Notes: generated by a model from the sequence alone, not told the origin. Numbered from the stretch's first letter, positions 33,651 through 47,711 are shown. The stretch is DNA of 64,000 bases from Synanceia verrucosa (GCA_029721515.1 CM056559.1:17153479-17217478); one strand, 5' to 3'. A program made the numbers and translations.

Positions 33651-34072
33651 ACCAGTGTTATTCATAAATTTAGCATCATTTAATTCAAGTACTTAAGTCA
33701 ATCAAGCAAAAATATTTTCTATTGAAATCAGGAATCACTGATAAAACTCTTATTGAACTTCAGTTATTCCTATTAGCAATTCATTTCACACACCAGTGTT
33801 ATTCATAAATTTAGCATCATTTAATTCAAGTACTTAAGTCAAACACAAAATAAAACATATTAAATATTCTATCGATATATAGGACAAAGAGTTGATAGAG
33901 GAGATGGGGAGGGAAAGTGACTCTTAACACCGCTGGCTGTGTTCATTCCTGAGAAAAAAAAAAAAGACCATTCAGTTTCCAATCAAGCAAAAATATTTTC
34001 TATTGAAATCAGGAATCACTGATAAAACTCTTATTGAACTTCAGTTATTCCTATTAGCAATTCATTTCACAC
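33651..34072. repeat. Interleaved duplication A-B-A'-B'
   Basis: Block A (33651-33700) and block B (33701-33791) are adjacent. A' is at 33792-33841, and B' at 33982-34072 is separated from A' by 140 bp of other sequence. Copies are almost identical. Confidence 0.85.
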
Positions 34073-34530
34073 ATGAATATATGAATATTATAAGCAAATA
34101 AACTGATTCCAGCTCTAACTGAATCTTTGTTTTAATCATTCATTACATAAGTTACTTGCTAATAAAAGCCAAATCTAGACTCAATGAGAGAAAAGTTTCA
34201 GAGTCAATAGAGGGGATTCCATAGAGCCTGTTAAGTACTGAAACACTGCATCTGAATTTCCAGTAGTATATGAACTGTGTACTACTACCAGCATCATAAA
34301 TACAACATCTATTATCAGACCACTGTGTGAGGCCAGTAAAAATGTCAGCGTTCATATTGTGTAATACAGTTTTATAAAGTTTATTTGTTTGGAAGAGTCA
34401 TCTGAAAAAACACATACTGACTAGAGTATGCTGATAGCACCCCAGTGTAATTCTCAGTAAACATAAAATCAGTCAACAGAACTTTTATGATGTGAAACTT
34501 TAAATTGAGTCTGTGACATATGAACACAGC

Positions 34531-34833
34531 ATCGGTGGTGAGCAGAGACCCCCCCCCCCCTTCAAGAAAGAAAACAGACAGGGGCAGCAGTGGCTTGGGC
34601 ATTACTGGTGTGTGAATGTGTATGAATGGTGGTGGTCGGAGAGGCCATATGCGCGGATTGGCTGCCACGTTTCCGTTAGTCTGCCCCAGGGCAGCTGTGG
34701 CTACACATGTAGCTTACCATCACCAAGTGTGAATGAGAAGTGAATGAATAATGTATCTATAATGTAAAGCGACTTTAGGTGTCATGAAAAGTGCTATATA
34801 AGTACAATGCATTATTATTATTACTATTATAAC
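34531..34833 (+). repeat. Retroposon-like dispersed repeat with ATT tail
   Basis: Contains GTGTGAATGTGTATGAATGG, GTAAAGCGACTTTAGGTGTC and GCTATATAAG followed by an ATT run, the 3' module found behind many fish SINEs/LINEs. Preceded by a poly-C run at about 34550-34561. Confidence 0.45.
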
Positions 34834-37125
34834 AGTCAGGGAACCTTGGCTATCCGGCCTCTGGAATACAAACATAATTAACAACTCAGGTGAATACTTT
34901 GCACCTGGACAGAGTAGGAAAGGTCTGTGGGGGGAGACATGTTAGAATTTCTGTATAAAAGCTTGAATGGACATTCAAGTGTTTTAATTCATCTCCACAT
35001 AAAACCAGAAAGGTGTGGAGGTAAACAAAGCCAAGTTACTGAGCTCGAGAGGTAGAGAGCGACACGGTGAATCATTTCTATACATATTCACACAGTGCTG
35101 CTGTGGTGAAGTCATCAAGAACAAAGAAAGCTTAAACATTATTTACAACTCTGTTGTTCACACAGAAAACAGCTGACAGGATCCCAGCTGCAGGGTACAA
35201 ATCAAGAAAGTATACACATTTGTATGCAAGTTTTAAAAATAAAATGAACTTCACAGCCCTATAAATGTGCAGGCTAACACCATCTCTATACAGTGATATT
35301 GTACTGTGGGTTTGTGTGTCGATTCTCTATGTAACATTTATACATAATCCTACTTTGAGATGTGAGGACGACGCATGCCATCAGGAATTGAAAACAAGTC
35401 TAAAAATATATTTAATAATTTACTTCAAAGCTCTGGAGACAGTGTAAATGCATGAGGAGGAGTGGGAACACGCTTTAGCACTACATTAACCTTTAGAGAA
35501 ACCCTATAGATGAGACCACCATTTAGCACCAGCACGTGCTACTTGTTTGAGCTGCATTAATGCCATCCATGCTCATGAGCATATTGCTGGTTTAATTTTT
35601 CCTTTTCATGTGGATATTTTTTCTCAGAACACTGACCTTATCACACCTGTATATTACACCACACCTGTATATTATGTCATCATAGTCCAATTCCAGTTCA
35701 GGAAAAGGAAACTTTCTCTCGAGTCTATGGTGTTGTTCAGGATTTCTCTACAGCCGTAGTGTCAGCCATCATCTACCATCATTTAGGAGAACATCTGGCC
35801 CACACATCTTCTACCAGCACAACAAATACTCAGATATGAGGGATGATGAGGGAAAATACAAATAAGAGAGTCTAGCTCTTCTATTAAAACTGTTGATCAT
35901 CGTCAGTGGTCCAAAGATGGATCAAGCAGCTTTAAACTGACCTTAATCGCATGAGGCCGATGCTGACAGGTCCCAGCTGGGTCTATTAAAAATAACGCTG
36001 GGTGTTACATGGTCTGGTTGTTTGATATAATTAACAAAAAATAATAAAAACTGAAAAAGTGAAACCGCAGTAAGAGGAGCAGGAAATAATAGAGCTACTG
36101 GCAGGAAGGAACTCTGCTGGCAGGAAGTAGTAGTGCTCTACTGAGAGGTGGGACCAATCCCAAATTGCCCCCTACACACAACCCATTCACCACCGAGTGT
36201 CACTCCAAATGAAGTCAAACTCACAGCTGTGGAGGGCACTTTACCTGAAGGGGGAGGGTCTAAATAAGCTGAGAATGTATGGGACGCTTTCCTCACGCCT
36301 CCAGGAAAGGGAAGCAATCATTGCCATGGCAACAAAAAGACACTTCTTGTACAGGAGAAGCTACATTACACCTCAAATAATTTTAAGTAATTCGACAAGT
36401 CTTTCAACCCCAGGACCAGATGATATTTCAAATCAAACAAATAACGCCATATGAATTTTGCTGCCAATTTTCACATTTTGAGGAGCCAGGGCTGCAAAAA
36501 TCAAACCAAACATCAGCATATAATAAGATTTGATTGTTTTTTTCTTTTGTCTTTCCAAACCACGCCTTTTGTTTTATTTTTTGTCAGTGTGACGAAGGTG
36601 TGAGGGACATACTAGAGACATGTGGAACTTAAGTTTGTATGTTGTTTCCTTCTGTGCCAGTGTTGAACACAGATGTCAACAGATTGACTCTGATGGAAAA
36701 ACAGCTGACTAACGCTCAAACTGCTCTGTAAAATGTTTTCAAAAACAACAGGATGATGGCCCACACTACTACTACTACTCCTCTCTCCAGCTCAGCATTG
36801 AGTATTAGCAGGACAGAAAAGGATGGAAAGTCATCTTGGTTTGAAGCAGAGCGCAGCACAATGACATATATTATACTCTGATCCCTTTATAAACTAATTT
36901 TCTGCTCACAGAAATATCCATTTGTTCTTCATGTAACATGAGCATTTGAATGCTCACCATCAATACAAATTATCCTGACAATAAACCCAGTGCATCTTAA
37001 AACCAGAGCAGATTTCTGAGCTATTGACCAAAGGGGGCGCTGTGCATCATCATGCTGAAATACACCTGACCAAGAAAGGACAGGAAACCATCATTATTAC
37101 CACAATACTTATCAAGGAATATTTA
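34834..37125. other. nlk 3' flank without recognised gene
   Basis: No coding exon recognised. May include the nlk 3' UTR end or simply intergenic DNA. No confident polyadenylation site was fixed. Confidence 0.4.
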
Positions 37126-37553
37126 GGGGCCTCATGTATAAACATCTGCAGACATTCAGCACTGAAGTCATGCCAAAAGTACCATGCATATACTGTATTT
37201 GTTGTAATATCAAGTCATTCATGTAAGAGGAACTTAACATACATATGCAACTATTAACAGCAGTGAATTTGCTTTTATCTTCTGGTTGCTATGTCCAAGG
37301 CTGCAACTTCTTTTAACTCTGTTAATCCATCTGCATCATGTTTCCACAAGATTAAAGTGCCATGCTGTGGTCCTATCAGTAAATGACAGAAGCTTTACTG
37401 ACAGAGCTGGAAAGATTAATGACAAGGTGGATTTTAAGAGTTTGTCGTTCACATTGTGATGAGCATCATGCACAAATACAACCGATATACTGTTTGCATC
37501 ATGTACAAATTCCTATTTCCTTCTTATTATGTTTCATTTATACATGAGGCTCC
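37126..37553. mobile_element. MITE with GGGGCCTCATGTATAAA termini
   Basis: Starts GGGGCCTCATGTATAAA and ends in TTTATACATGAGGCTCC, 428 bp, no open frame. The termini resemble those of the longer copy at 39095-40135. Class uncertain; PIF/Harbinger-like is my guess. Confidence 0.55.
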
Positions 37554-37820
37554 TGATCTTTGGCAAACTAACCGGTACATGAGTCAAAAGTACGCCCACA
37601 TGTGCAAGAGAACACGCCTGGAATGACTCATTGATAATAATATGAATGTTATGTATGTAATATCAGAGAGCACGTTCCTATAAAACAGCTGTTTTAGGCA
37701 CTGAGCCTGTCAACACTGTTACAATCGATTGTCTGAATGATAAGTCTAGTTTAATTTAGCAGTCAAAGGTGAATAATTGCCTGATCAAAGGGAAAATGAT
37801 AAAATAGACATCTTTCAAAT

Positions 37821-37881
37821 CTCTCTCTCTCTCTCTCTCTATATATACACACACACGCGCGCACGCACACGCACACACACA
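37821..37881. repeat. CT, TA and CA/CG microsatellites
   Basis: Adjacent (CT)n, (TA)n and alternating CA/CGCG runs. Confidence 0.9.
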
Positions 37882-38086
37882 GAGCTAACCAGACAAATAG
37901 GTCTACACAGCCTTGTCTCACACTTAGATGCCAGCCCCCCAAAACTAAATATTTCATATTCATATTTCAGCAGACTTGTGTGAGTCCTTCTTTCCAGTGA
38001 AATGCTACGCAGATGATCAAAGGCATCGAGACGCATTCTTGTTCCCAGTTTAGCAGCTTCTCAGTTGGGAAAGATGGCGGCAGCAC

Positions 38087-38141
38087 CTACTCCCACACCA
38101 GGGGAGAAGGAGGCATCTCAGAGGGCTGAGCCACTGTAGAG
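38087..38141 (-). CDS. nlk: nlk exon 11 (terminal coding exon)
   Basis: Encodes STVAQPSEMPPSPLVWE and the TAG stop at 38089-38087. Acceptor CTCCTTTAG. The match to the invariant NLK C-terminus shows the gene is complete in this window. The 3' UTR continues toward lower coordinates; its end was not fixed. Confidence 0.95.
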
Positions 38142-41100
38142 CTAAAGGAGGACAAAGAGAGAAAGTGTCTGACATTCATGAGGCTTCCACTGCTACACTG
38201 TTAGTTATGTTGTGTTCCTCAAATCACCAAGAGACCTGTGATCAGTTTTCTGACATTCTGAAACTAAAAAATATAAATTAGGGCTGGAAGCATAAATCAC
38301 TTTTAAGCCGGTGCATTTATTTTGTTTCCACCCTTCCCAGCAGCTTACTGCTTCCTGCTGCAGTCATGGAATTAGAACAACAGCAACATGCTTTTGACTG
38401 GTTGGTTTTATTTTGAAAAACTCATCAAACCTAATATGTGCCATGTGTAAAATCTGAATTAACATCAACATAATCTAATCAACATCCAGAATGTTCCACT
38501 GAATTGAGCCTCCTACCTGATGAAGCTCTTGAAAGCAGCAGATTGTGGATTAATGCAGAGCGGCACTCGACTCCCCTTCTGCTGCTCTAAAATGAACTGA
38601 TGGATAATCTCTGCGAAGGAAGAGCAGCAAGACGGTCACAGGAGCTCCTCTCTTTGATTTGTAACTGAAATGTGTTCCCTGAGCTCAGCAGACAGACTGA
38701 CCTTTGACCTGCCTCACAGAGCTCAAATTCTTCTCGAAGCTGTCATCAAACTTGGCGTTAGTGACCGGCTCAAAGTCGCTGGTGTAAACCCGACCAGACG
38801 ACGTGGTATAGCAGCATTTACACATGCAGGTGTGGTAGCGCAGCCGCCCCTCATCCAGGTAAGGGTGAGCCAGGGCATCCTTTGCTGAGATCCTCTTTGA
38901 CTGGAGGCCAAAATCAAGTTACGTGTGACAGACTATTAACTATACTTACATGTGATCAACAAACCATTAACTACAGTTATATGTGATCAACAAACCACTG
39001 ACTACAGTTATATGAGATCAATGGACCATTAACTACAGTTACATGTGATCAACTACAACTGTTTTTCAACTGTGCTTCACATGTAGAAAGATCAGGGGCC
39101 TTATGTATCAATATGTGCATGGATTTCATACTGAGAGCTGGCGTACACTGTAATCCAGAAAGTGGCGTACGCTGTCAAAAATCCGGATTTATCAAACAGT
39201 GCGAATGCCTGAATCCACACAGCTTCCCTTGATACATCGCAATCAGCGTGGAATTGAGCGCACATGCCGGCGTCGCAGACTCCTCCCTCACCACACCCAT
39301 AAATACATATGCAAATTCATTAAAACAGGCTACACGCTGGGGCTGTCCTCATCACCAGAGGAGAAACTTCAGGGCGTAGCCACGATCACCTGAGTTAAAA
39401 ACACAGGATCAGATGCCACATGTGCTGCACTTGATGGATCACACTGATGAGAAATAGGATCACAATTCAGGAGAAATGCTGATGAAGCTATTTGTTACTT
39501 TATGCACACGTGTAGATGATAATCGGAGACGCACACATGCAAACCATGAGTCAGGGAGAGGACTAATGACCAGTCAATATTTACTCCAGCCGCCCCACAC
39601 TATGCCCGCTTACAGCCCGTTCCCACCATGCTTTTATTTAGGATGTATGAATCGCCTGTTGAGCCAGATTACCTCGCAGCGATGTTGGTCAGATTCATTT
39701 GCGCATCACAAATAATCTGCATACTGTGATGGTGCTTCTATTACAACATGAATACAGCTGATCGCTCTGATTACATCAGGAAATCCAGCTATCGCTGCAA
39801 CTTGCGCATTGATGTTGACCTGTTTAACTGCATTGTATATGAATTTTAATATGCCTGGCTGATGTGTGGATGATCTAGTCCAACACAGGTGCCATGGTCC
39901 GGCTCAGGGTCGACTGCCTTACTCCCGATCGGTCGGTGTCTGACCATGGTCAGCACCTGTGTGGCTCTGGCAGTAGTCGGATCCTCCTGTGAAGCTCCTA
40001 GGCCGGGAGCTGACCGGTCATAGCTCCGCGCACAGCTGTTTACAAACTAGTGACCGTTTCCCCAACATCCCCTCTTCATGAAATCAGAACGTGAACATAG
40101 ATCCTGGCGTACGCTACTTTGATACATGAGGCCCCAGATGTTCAAAGACCTTTACTAACCCCCTCTTACAGTACACTATCCAGTACACAGGCTGTGTACT
40201 GTATCTATAATTATTCTTTCATTAAGTGCATATAAATCTGGACTAATAACAGCAGTGACTCACTGGATCAAACACCAGCATCCTGCAGAGGAGGTGCACA
40301 GCCTCATGGGTGGCTTGGCTGGACAGTGTGTAGAGAACAGGAAGGGATGGCTGCAGAAAAAATAGCATTGAATAAAAAGACTTTCATTCAAGGCAGCTCT
40401 TTAAAATGTGCCAGTGGACGATGGGGCAGGAGAATGGAAATTATAACAGTAAAATAGTATTATCCAATGGGCTTTTAGGTGCAGAATACACATTTTTTTC
40501 ATAATATTTTTTCTATATAAATGAATGTTGTTTTTATAGAATATAGTTTTTACAGATGTTGAGAAATCAGACTTTTTACAGGCATAATTTAGGTTTTATC
40601 ATGGGTCACAGGACAAGCTCTCTGGACTTAATGAACTGTTCCTGTAGGAGGCAGGGCCTAGACAAGACCACAGGTGGGGCAGAACCTCACCTGTTTGTGA
40701 GGTCCTCTGAGAATGTGAGCCCGAGCGCCTTCACATGCCGTCCTCATGGCCTCCATAGAAGGTGTCCCCAGCAGGTCCGTGATCAGGTCCAGCTGCGGAC
40801 ACACCAGGTTAAAAGACAGGAAGTAGCGACGAAGCATGAGGCCACCATGGCTGCTTCCTTCTTATGATGATCATTCCTCTCACTCCTCCACTCCAATTAT
40901 TATTGCTGTCTGCTTTCCCTTCACCTATTTATTCATCCCTTGTTCACCAGTTGTTACTAAAGGTTAAACCAAGGAGGCAGGCGGAGTTACATGTTGAATT
41001 CCGAAATAATTTAGTCAGCATTATCAGTCGTGTCTGACTCAAAACTTCCCTTATTAACTCATTGAGTGCCAGCCGTGTGATAAAACCGAAAGTGCCTTAT

Positions 41101-41477
41101 GCCAGCGTTTTTGGCCATTTGGCAGTTTTTTAGACCCACAGAATATTTTGTACTATGACTCTGAAAACACAGAATAGCTCAAATAAAAGAAGTTTTTACC
41201 TTGTTCCATTCTTGTTTTATTTGGAGGAGAGTTGAGGCCAGTTTCACCCAAATCACCACTTTTCGTCCAGATTCCATTTGTTTTGCTTTCTAATCGTGAT
41301 CGTCTTCTTCTGCTTTGATCTGTGGCGTATACCGTCTCTTTATGTTCCGACTACAAATCCCAGAAGCCCCAATGTTACTCACAGGCTGTTTCAAAGTGCC
41401 TTCTTATGCCCACTACTGAAAAACTAATTTGATGTATTTATAAGTCAATGGCACTCAAGCGTTGGATTTTAAATGAC

Positions 41478-41514
<37 letters not shown>

Positions 41515-44500
41515 TCAATGGTACTCAAAGAGTTAAACACAGTTTTCCATCAACCAATGCCTCTTCAAGGCCACCCTTACCATCTATGAATCACTGAAAG
41601 GCTTGTAATGTGAAACACCATCACTTCCCCCTTCACAATAAACTGCTCTACTCATATCATTCCTGGTGTGTTTTAACAGGAGCAGCTTTTATTGTGAAAG
41701 CAGATGTCAATGTGCTGCTGTTATCGTCATTACTATCAGAACCAGAACAGAAACCTCACCCTCCAACTGGACCACAAGAACCAGAACCTCACCCCAGAGT
41801 GGACCACCAGAAACAGAACCTCACCTACCAGAACCAGAATCAGAACCTCACTCTCCTACTGGACCACCAGAAGCAGAAACTCACCTTCCTGCCAGTCTAC
41901 CAGAACCAGAACCCTCATAACTGTTGGACTACCAGAAGCAGAACCTCACATTCCCACCGGTCTACCAGAACCAGAATCTGGTACCTGCTGAATGGGACTC
42001 TGGGCCTGGAAGAGGATGCGTCGGCCCAACAGCTCAGCGAAGATGCAGCCCACAGACCAGATATCGATGGAGTTGGAGTAATGGCGGCTCCCCATCAGGA
42101 TCTCTGGAGCTCGGTAGTACTGGGTCACCACTTCCTGGGTCATAAGCCGAGACTCATCCGACTCCTCGACCCGGGCTAGGCCGAAATCACAGATCTGGAG
42201 AACAGGTCCAGTTTAGTAGTGCTACAGTTTGGTTTAGTCTGTTGATCAGGTTTAGACTATTGATCGGCTTTAGTTTAGTTAGTCTGTCGATCGGGTTTAG
42301 TTTAGTTTGTCTATCGATCAGGTTTTGTTTAGGTTAGCCTATCGATCAGGGTTTAGTTAGCCTACCGATCAGGGTTCAGTTAGTCTATCGATCAGGGTTC
42401 AGTTTAGTCTATCGATCAGGGTTTAGTTTAGTCTATCGATCAGGGTTTAGTGTATCGATCAGGAATTAGTTTAGTGTATCGATCAGGGTTGAGTTTAGTG
42501 TATCGATCAAGGTTGAGTTTAGTGTATTGATCAAGGTTTAGTTCGTCTGCTCTCCACTCACATGGAAATAGCCGCTGTGTGTTGTTCATAGGTGTCATTG
42601 TTACATCATGTAGTTTCCCACTCACAGGCTATACTTGGGCTGTCCACCCATCTATTTAAACATCTCCTCAGTTTGTACTTTTGGAGTTTAAACAGTAACA
42701 GAAGGTCACGTTTTATTTTTAGCCTCATAATGTATTAAACTCACCTTGAGCACACAATTGCTGTTGACCAAGAGGTTTCCAGGCTTTATGTCTCTGTGCA
42801 GGATGCCAGCAGAATGGAGGTATTTAAGTCCTGGAGGGGAAAGACATGATTTAAAAACTAATCTGCAGCCTGCTGCTAAACACTCAGAGATGGTCATTCA
42901 TGAATTGAACTTCACAGTAAATGAGAACTCACCTCGTAGAATCTGGTAGAGGAAAACTTTGGCGTGGTCTGAGCTCAAAGGCTGTGGTGAAACGATGATC
43001 TTATGGAGGTCACTCTGCATCAGTTCAGTCACCACGTAGCTGACCGACAGGAAGTCAAGGAACAACAACAACAGCTGAGTTCAGCCTTTAATAAACAATC
43101 AATACATCTGAAGTTTGGCAGCTTAAGTATGACAAGAAAGAGAAGTAAAAGTTAATAAATAAAATATAAAACTATGAGCGTGAGGTGAGATAAAGTCCAG
43201 ATTAATGACGACTGCACAGATTGAGGCTGAGGAGGTGTGTTAAATGAGGTTAAATCCCATAAAAATAACCAGATAACAGCTGACAGAATTAATTATTATT
43301 AATATAATAATAATAATACATAAATAAATAAATCTGTCAGTTGTAAAGAATAAAGGTCCAGGAGATAGAACTATTTATTATCATTATTTGAAGTGTTGTG
43401 ATGAGGCATTCCATGAACTGAATAATCCAAGCAGGATTAAGATGCTTATACAATAACTTTGGATGAATCAGTGGTGAAGGATACATTTCTTCGAAGTAGT
43501 CGATGTGTGGAGGTTGTAGTATGTCCAGAGCAGAAAGCACCTGGGGAGTTAAAGTAAAGGTTTTATGATAATAATAGTAATAAAAATAACAAATAATAAT
43601 ACTAATAACAATAATAATAACAATAACTGGGACGCCTGCAGGGCACTGATGGGCCCTCGCAGAGTTTCACACCACCACCTGATGCACCACCGGCTCCTGT
43701 AGTCACCAACCTCGGTGATCACTTGTCCCTGGACTTCCTTTGTGTGTTCTCTGTCCCCTATTTCTGATGGGCTCCATAGCACCACCAAGGCACACTTTCA
43801 GTTTCAGCTTGCTAGCATTAAATCCCTAGGAGGAGTATGCAATTTAAAATACCTTAAAATCGGCCAAAATCACCCAAAACCCAGAAAAGGAGTATACAAT
43901 TGAAAATAAATTGGCCAAATCAGCCAAAATCCAGAAAAGCTGTTTTTCAGGTTCAAACATCAAAGTTTGGATAATTGCCCTGGCCACACCTTTTGTCCTA
44001 TCAGGATAATTTTTTTAAATCATGTTTCCCAATTTCTCATTTACAGCCTGGAGGTGAAATAATATCAAACTTCTATGTCATTTGCTTTTGAGGCATGTAA
44101 TTGTACACTTAACTATGACAAAAAGCACTACATTTGTTCAAGGGGGCGCCATTGCCAAACCAAACGTCCAACCACAAATGGCGCTTTTCCACAGGTATGG
44201 TACGGTACGGCTGGGGTTTCAGCTTGCTATTTTAAAATCCCTAGGAAGAGTATGCAATTGAAAATAACTTAAAATCATCCAAATTCTGAAAAAAATAAAA
44301 TTTCAAAGCAAAATGTTAGACTTCCTGTTGGGCATGGCCCCTGGGTTCAAGTGTGGGTCCGACTTTTATATTTATTTACAATTACCCCTGTCGCCAAGGA
44401 GGTTATGTTTTCACCGGGGCTTGTTTGTTTGTTTGTTTGTTGGTTTGTCGGTTTGCAAAGTAACTCAAAAAGTTATGGACGGTTTTTGACAGCATTTTCA

Positions 44501-47500
44501 GGGTTGGTTGGAAGTGGCCTAACTTAAAACTGATTAATTTTTGGTGGTGATCAGATCCGATTCAGTGGCACCACCAAAAATGAATCCAATCCGGCCAATC
44601 TTGTTTTTGTCAAAATCCATCCACAACTTTTTGAGTTATTTCGCAAACCAACAAACAAACTCTGGTGAAAACACAACTGTTAACATGTTTCATTTAAGTA
44701 CTGGTTGTACTAAATATACAGAGCTTTTATTGTGGAAGGGACCAGGCGTGTTGTTGTGGTTGTGCTGGCGGGGTGTTTAAACAATTAAAAAGCAGTTTTC
44801 TGGTCGATTAACTTTGGTAGCAGAGGATGGTTAGCAACAACAGAGTACCGCCAAACTGATGAAGGAAAGCCATATAAAAGTTGGAAGAATGAAGTTGCAA
44901 TTTGGACCAGTTACGGAACTCGGGAAAAGTAAGCCAGCGCTTGCTGTGGCTCTGGTGCTGTTGGGAAGATCAAGGGAAATGGCGATGGAAATACCGGTTG
45001 ACGATTTGAACAAGGACACTGGAATGAACACTTTACTTACCAAATGTGACAGTATGTTTCTCAGGGAAGAAAAGGATAGGACCTACGAGGCGTATTCCAG
45101 CTTTGACCGGATTGTGAGAGACAGTAAAGTATCCATCGTGGACTATGCAATCGATTTTGAACAACAGGATTCTCGGATGCACAAGTATAACATGGAGCTT
45201 TCCGATGCAGTGTTAGCTTTTAAACTGTTAGACACTGCATGCTTGGAAAGACAGACAGTTAGCATTGACAGCATGTAACCATCTGACATCTTGCTGTATA
45301 CATACAGCAAGATGAATTAGCAATTTGGGTGACTTAGAAAGTTGTGTCAATGAAATGAGCTTCATAGCATGGTTTCTTTACTTCTTGTGAGTGATCATGA
45401 GTGACTACTGCTGGTGACTTTAAAGTGCATGGCACTGTTTTGTCACTGCCATGATCGAGAAGAAAATGCAAGCTATCACCTGCTGCTGAGAGGAAACTGG
45501 TCAGGAGGGTGAAGAGTCAACTGAGAACCACCAAAAAGCAGACCTGCCAAGAACTAGAAAACCGCAAGCGGTTATGTAGGGCCCTCGCGGTATGTCGCGG
45601 TCGGGTATCAGATGGGGATGGCGGTGCGAGAAGGGGGCAATAAACGTCAAGCGATTTGGCCAATACACAAAGGAGTTACGGCAATTACGGCCATGGTTCA
45701 ATGTGGAAATCACGCCAAAATGAAGAGTGGAAAAAAATGGCAGACCTCCCGTTGGACAACTTAGACAGTTGGTGCAAGAGACTTTTTTGTGCGTCTGGTC
45801 AAGTTACACGTTTGTACTGATTTTCGTGTTCAAACGCCATAAAAGCCCCTATGGGGAGGGGTTTTTGTAAATTTAAAGGGGGCGCTATGGGGCCATTTGC
45901 CCCACCCATTGGTGTGGACCACATCAGATGTTAGAGGTCGCCGTCCTTGACCTGTGTATCAACTTTCATGATGATACGAGTTTATTCAAGCCATTAAAAA
46001 GCCAAAGAACTGGTCACTTCCTATTACCACTGGGGGGCGCCATGAGTAAGGCATAACATTAATATATTAGCACGTTCAGGGCTGAGTCCCGGTCATGCTC
46101 AGAAAATTTGAAGCTGCTCGGATAGAGTATGCGAATGTGAGAATCATTCGAATTTAGACGGCGAAGTCGACAAAGTTTGGCGAGCCCTGGCGGCCACGCC
46201 CTTTGACCTAATTACGTGCAGAGCACAACTTTTGCTCAGCTAGGTCTGGAGATGAAGTGTACCAAATTTCAAGTCGATTGGACAAAATCCCTTGGACGAG
46301 TTCGTTTTCATAAGAAATTCCAAAATTCAAAATGGCTGACTTCCTGTTTGGAGTAGACAATTGGTGCAGGAGACTTTTTTGTGCATCTGGTCTAGTTGCA
46401 CATGTGTACCGATTTTCATGTTCCAACTCCATAAAAACCCCTATGGGGAGGGGTTTTTGAAAGTTTCAAGGGGGCGCTATGGAGCCATTTTGACCGCTCA
46501 TGGACGTGGCCCCCATCAGATGTTAGAGGTGACCTTTGACCTATGTATCAAATTTCATCATGATATGACTTTATTAAAACCATCAAAAAGCCAAACATAT
46601 TTTCTTGGCGAAAAATCGGAAGAGGCAACGCCGCCATACGGTCGCCGTTTATCGTAGCTTCACGGTGTTCGTAATATAGCTTCACCAATGTGTTGTGGAT
46701 GTTTTAGAAGTGGAATGAAGTCGATGGGGTCAACTGTGTTGTATCAGAACATGTAAACGTAAAGGGTGGCGCTGTGGAGGCATTTGGCCACGCCCCTCGG
46801 CGGGGACCACATCAGATGTTAGAGGACGCCAGCCTTGACCTGTGTATCAATTTTCATGATGATATGACTTTATTTAAGCCATCAAAAAGCCAAATGTATT
46901 TTCTCAAAAAAATGTCAAAATTTGCCACACCGCCACACGGACGCCATTAGCCGTAGCCTCACAGCGTTCGGACTGTAGCTTCACTGAGTTGTTATTTATG
47001 TTTTAGAAGTGTAATGAAGTTGATGGAGTAAATTATGTGAAATCGGTAAAAGTAAAAAGTAAGAACGGGTCACTTCCTGTTACCACCAGGGGGCGCCATG
47101 AGTAAGGCTTGATATGAATATATCGGAACACTCAGGGCCGCGTCCCCATCATGCTCAGAAAATTTGAAGTTGCTAGGATCGGCTCTGTGAACGTGAGAGC
47201 CGTCAGAATTTAAACGGCGAATTCGCCAAAGTTTAGCAAGCCCTAGCGGCCACGCCCTTTGACCTAATTACGCGCAGAGCCCAACTTTTGCTCAGCTAGG
47301 TCTGGAGATGATCTGTACCAAATTTCACGTCGATCGGACGAAATCCCTAGGACGAGTTCGTTTTCATCAGAAAATCCAAAATTCAAAATGGCCGACTTCC
47401 TGTTTGAATTTCAGCTTCCTGCCAGGAGACAATTTTGTTTGTCTGGGTATGCTTAACATGTGTACCGATTTTCGTTGAGGTACGCCAAAGTTGGCGAATT

Positions 47501-47671
47501 TCCCTATGGGATTTTTTTTTACTTTGTAGGGGGCGCTACTCAGCCATTTCACGAGCGCCATGTGCGATCACACCAAAATATCGAATTTCGGATCGGGCCG
47601 CAGTAATGTGCAAAGTTACACAACTTTTTAACAATGGGAAAGGGGCGAAATTTGGGAAAACAAAGTGTCAG

Positions 47672-47711
<40 letters not shown>

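Noticed and set aside
41610..42179. Plus-strand open frame with repeated NQNLT/PEPEPH words
   Set aside because: Translation of the minisatellite beside nlk exon 6 and of the exon's antisense strand.
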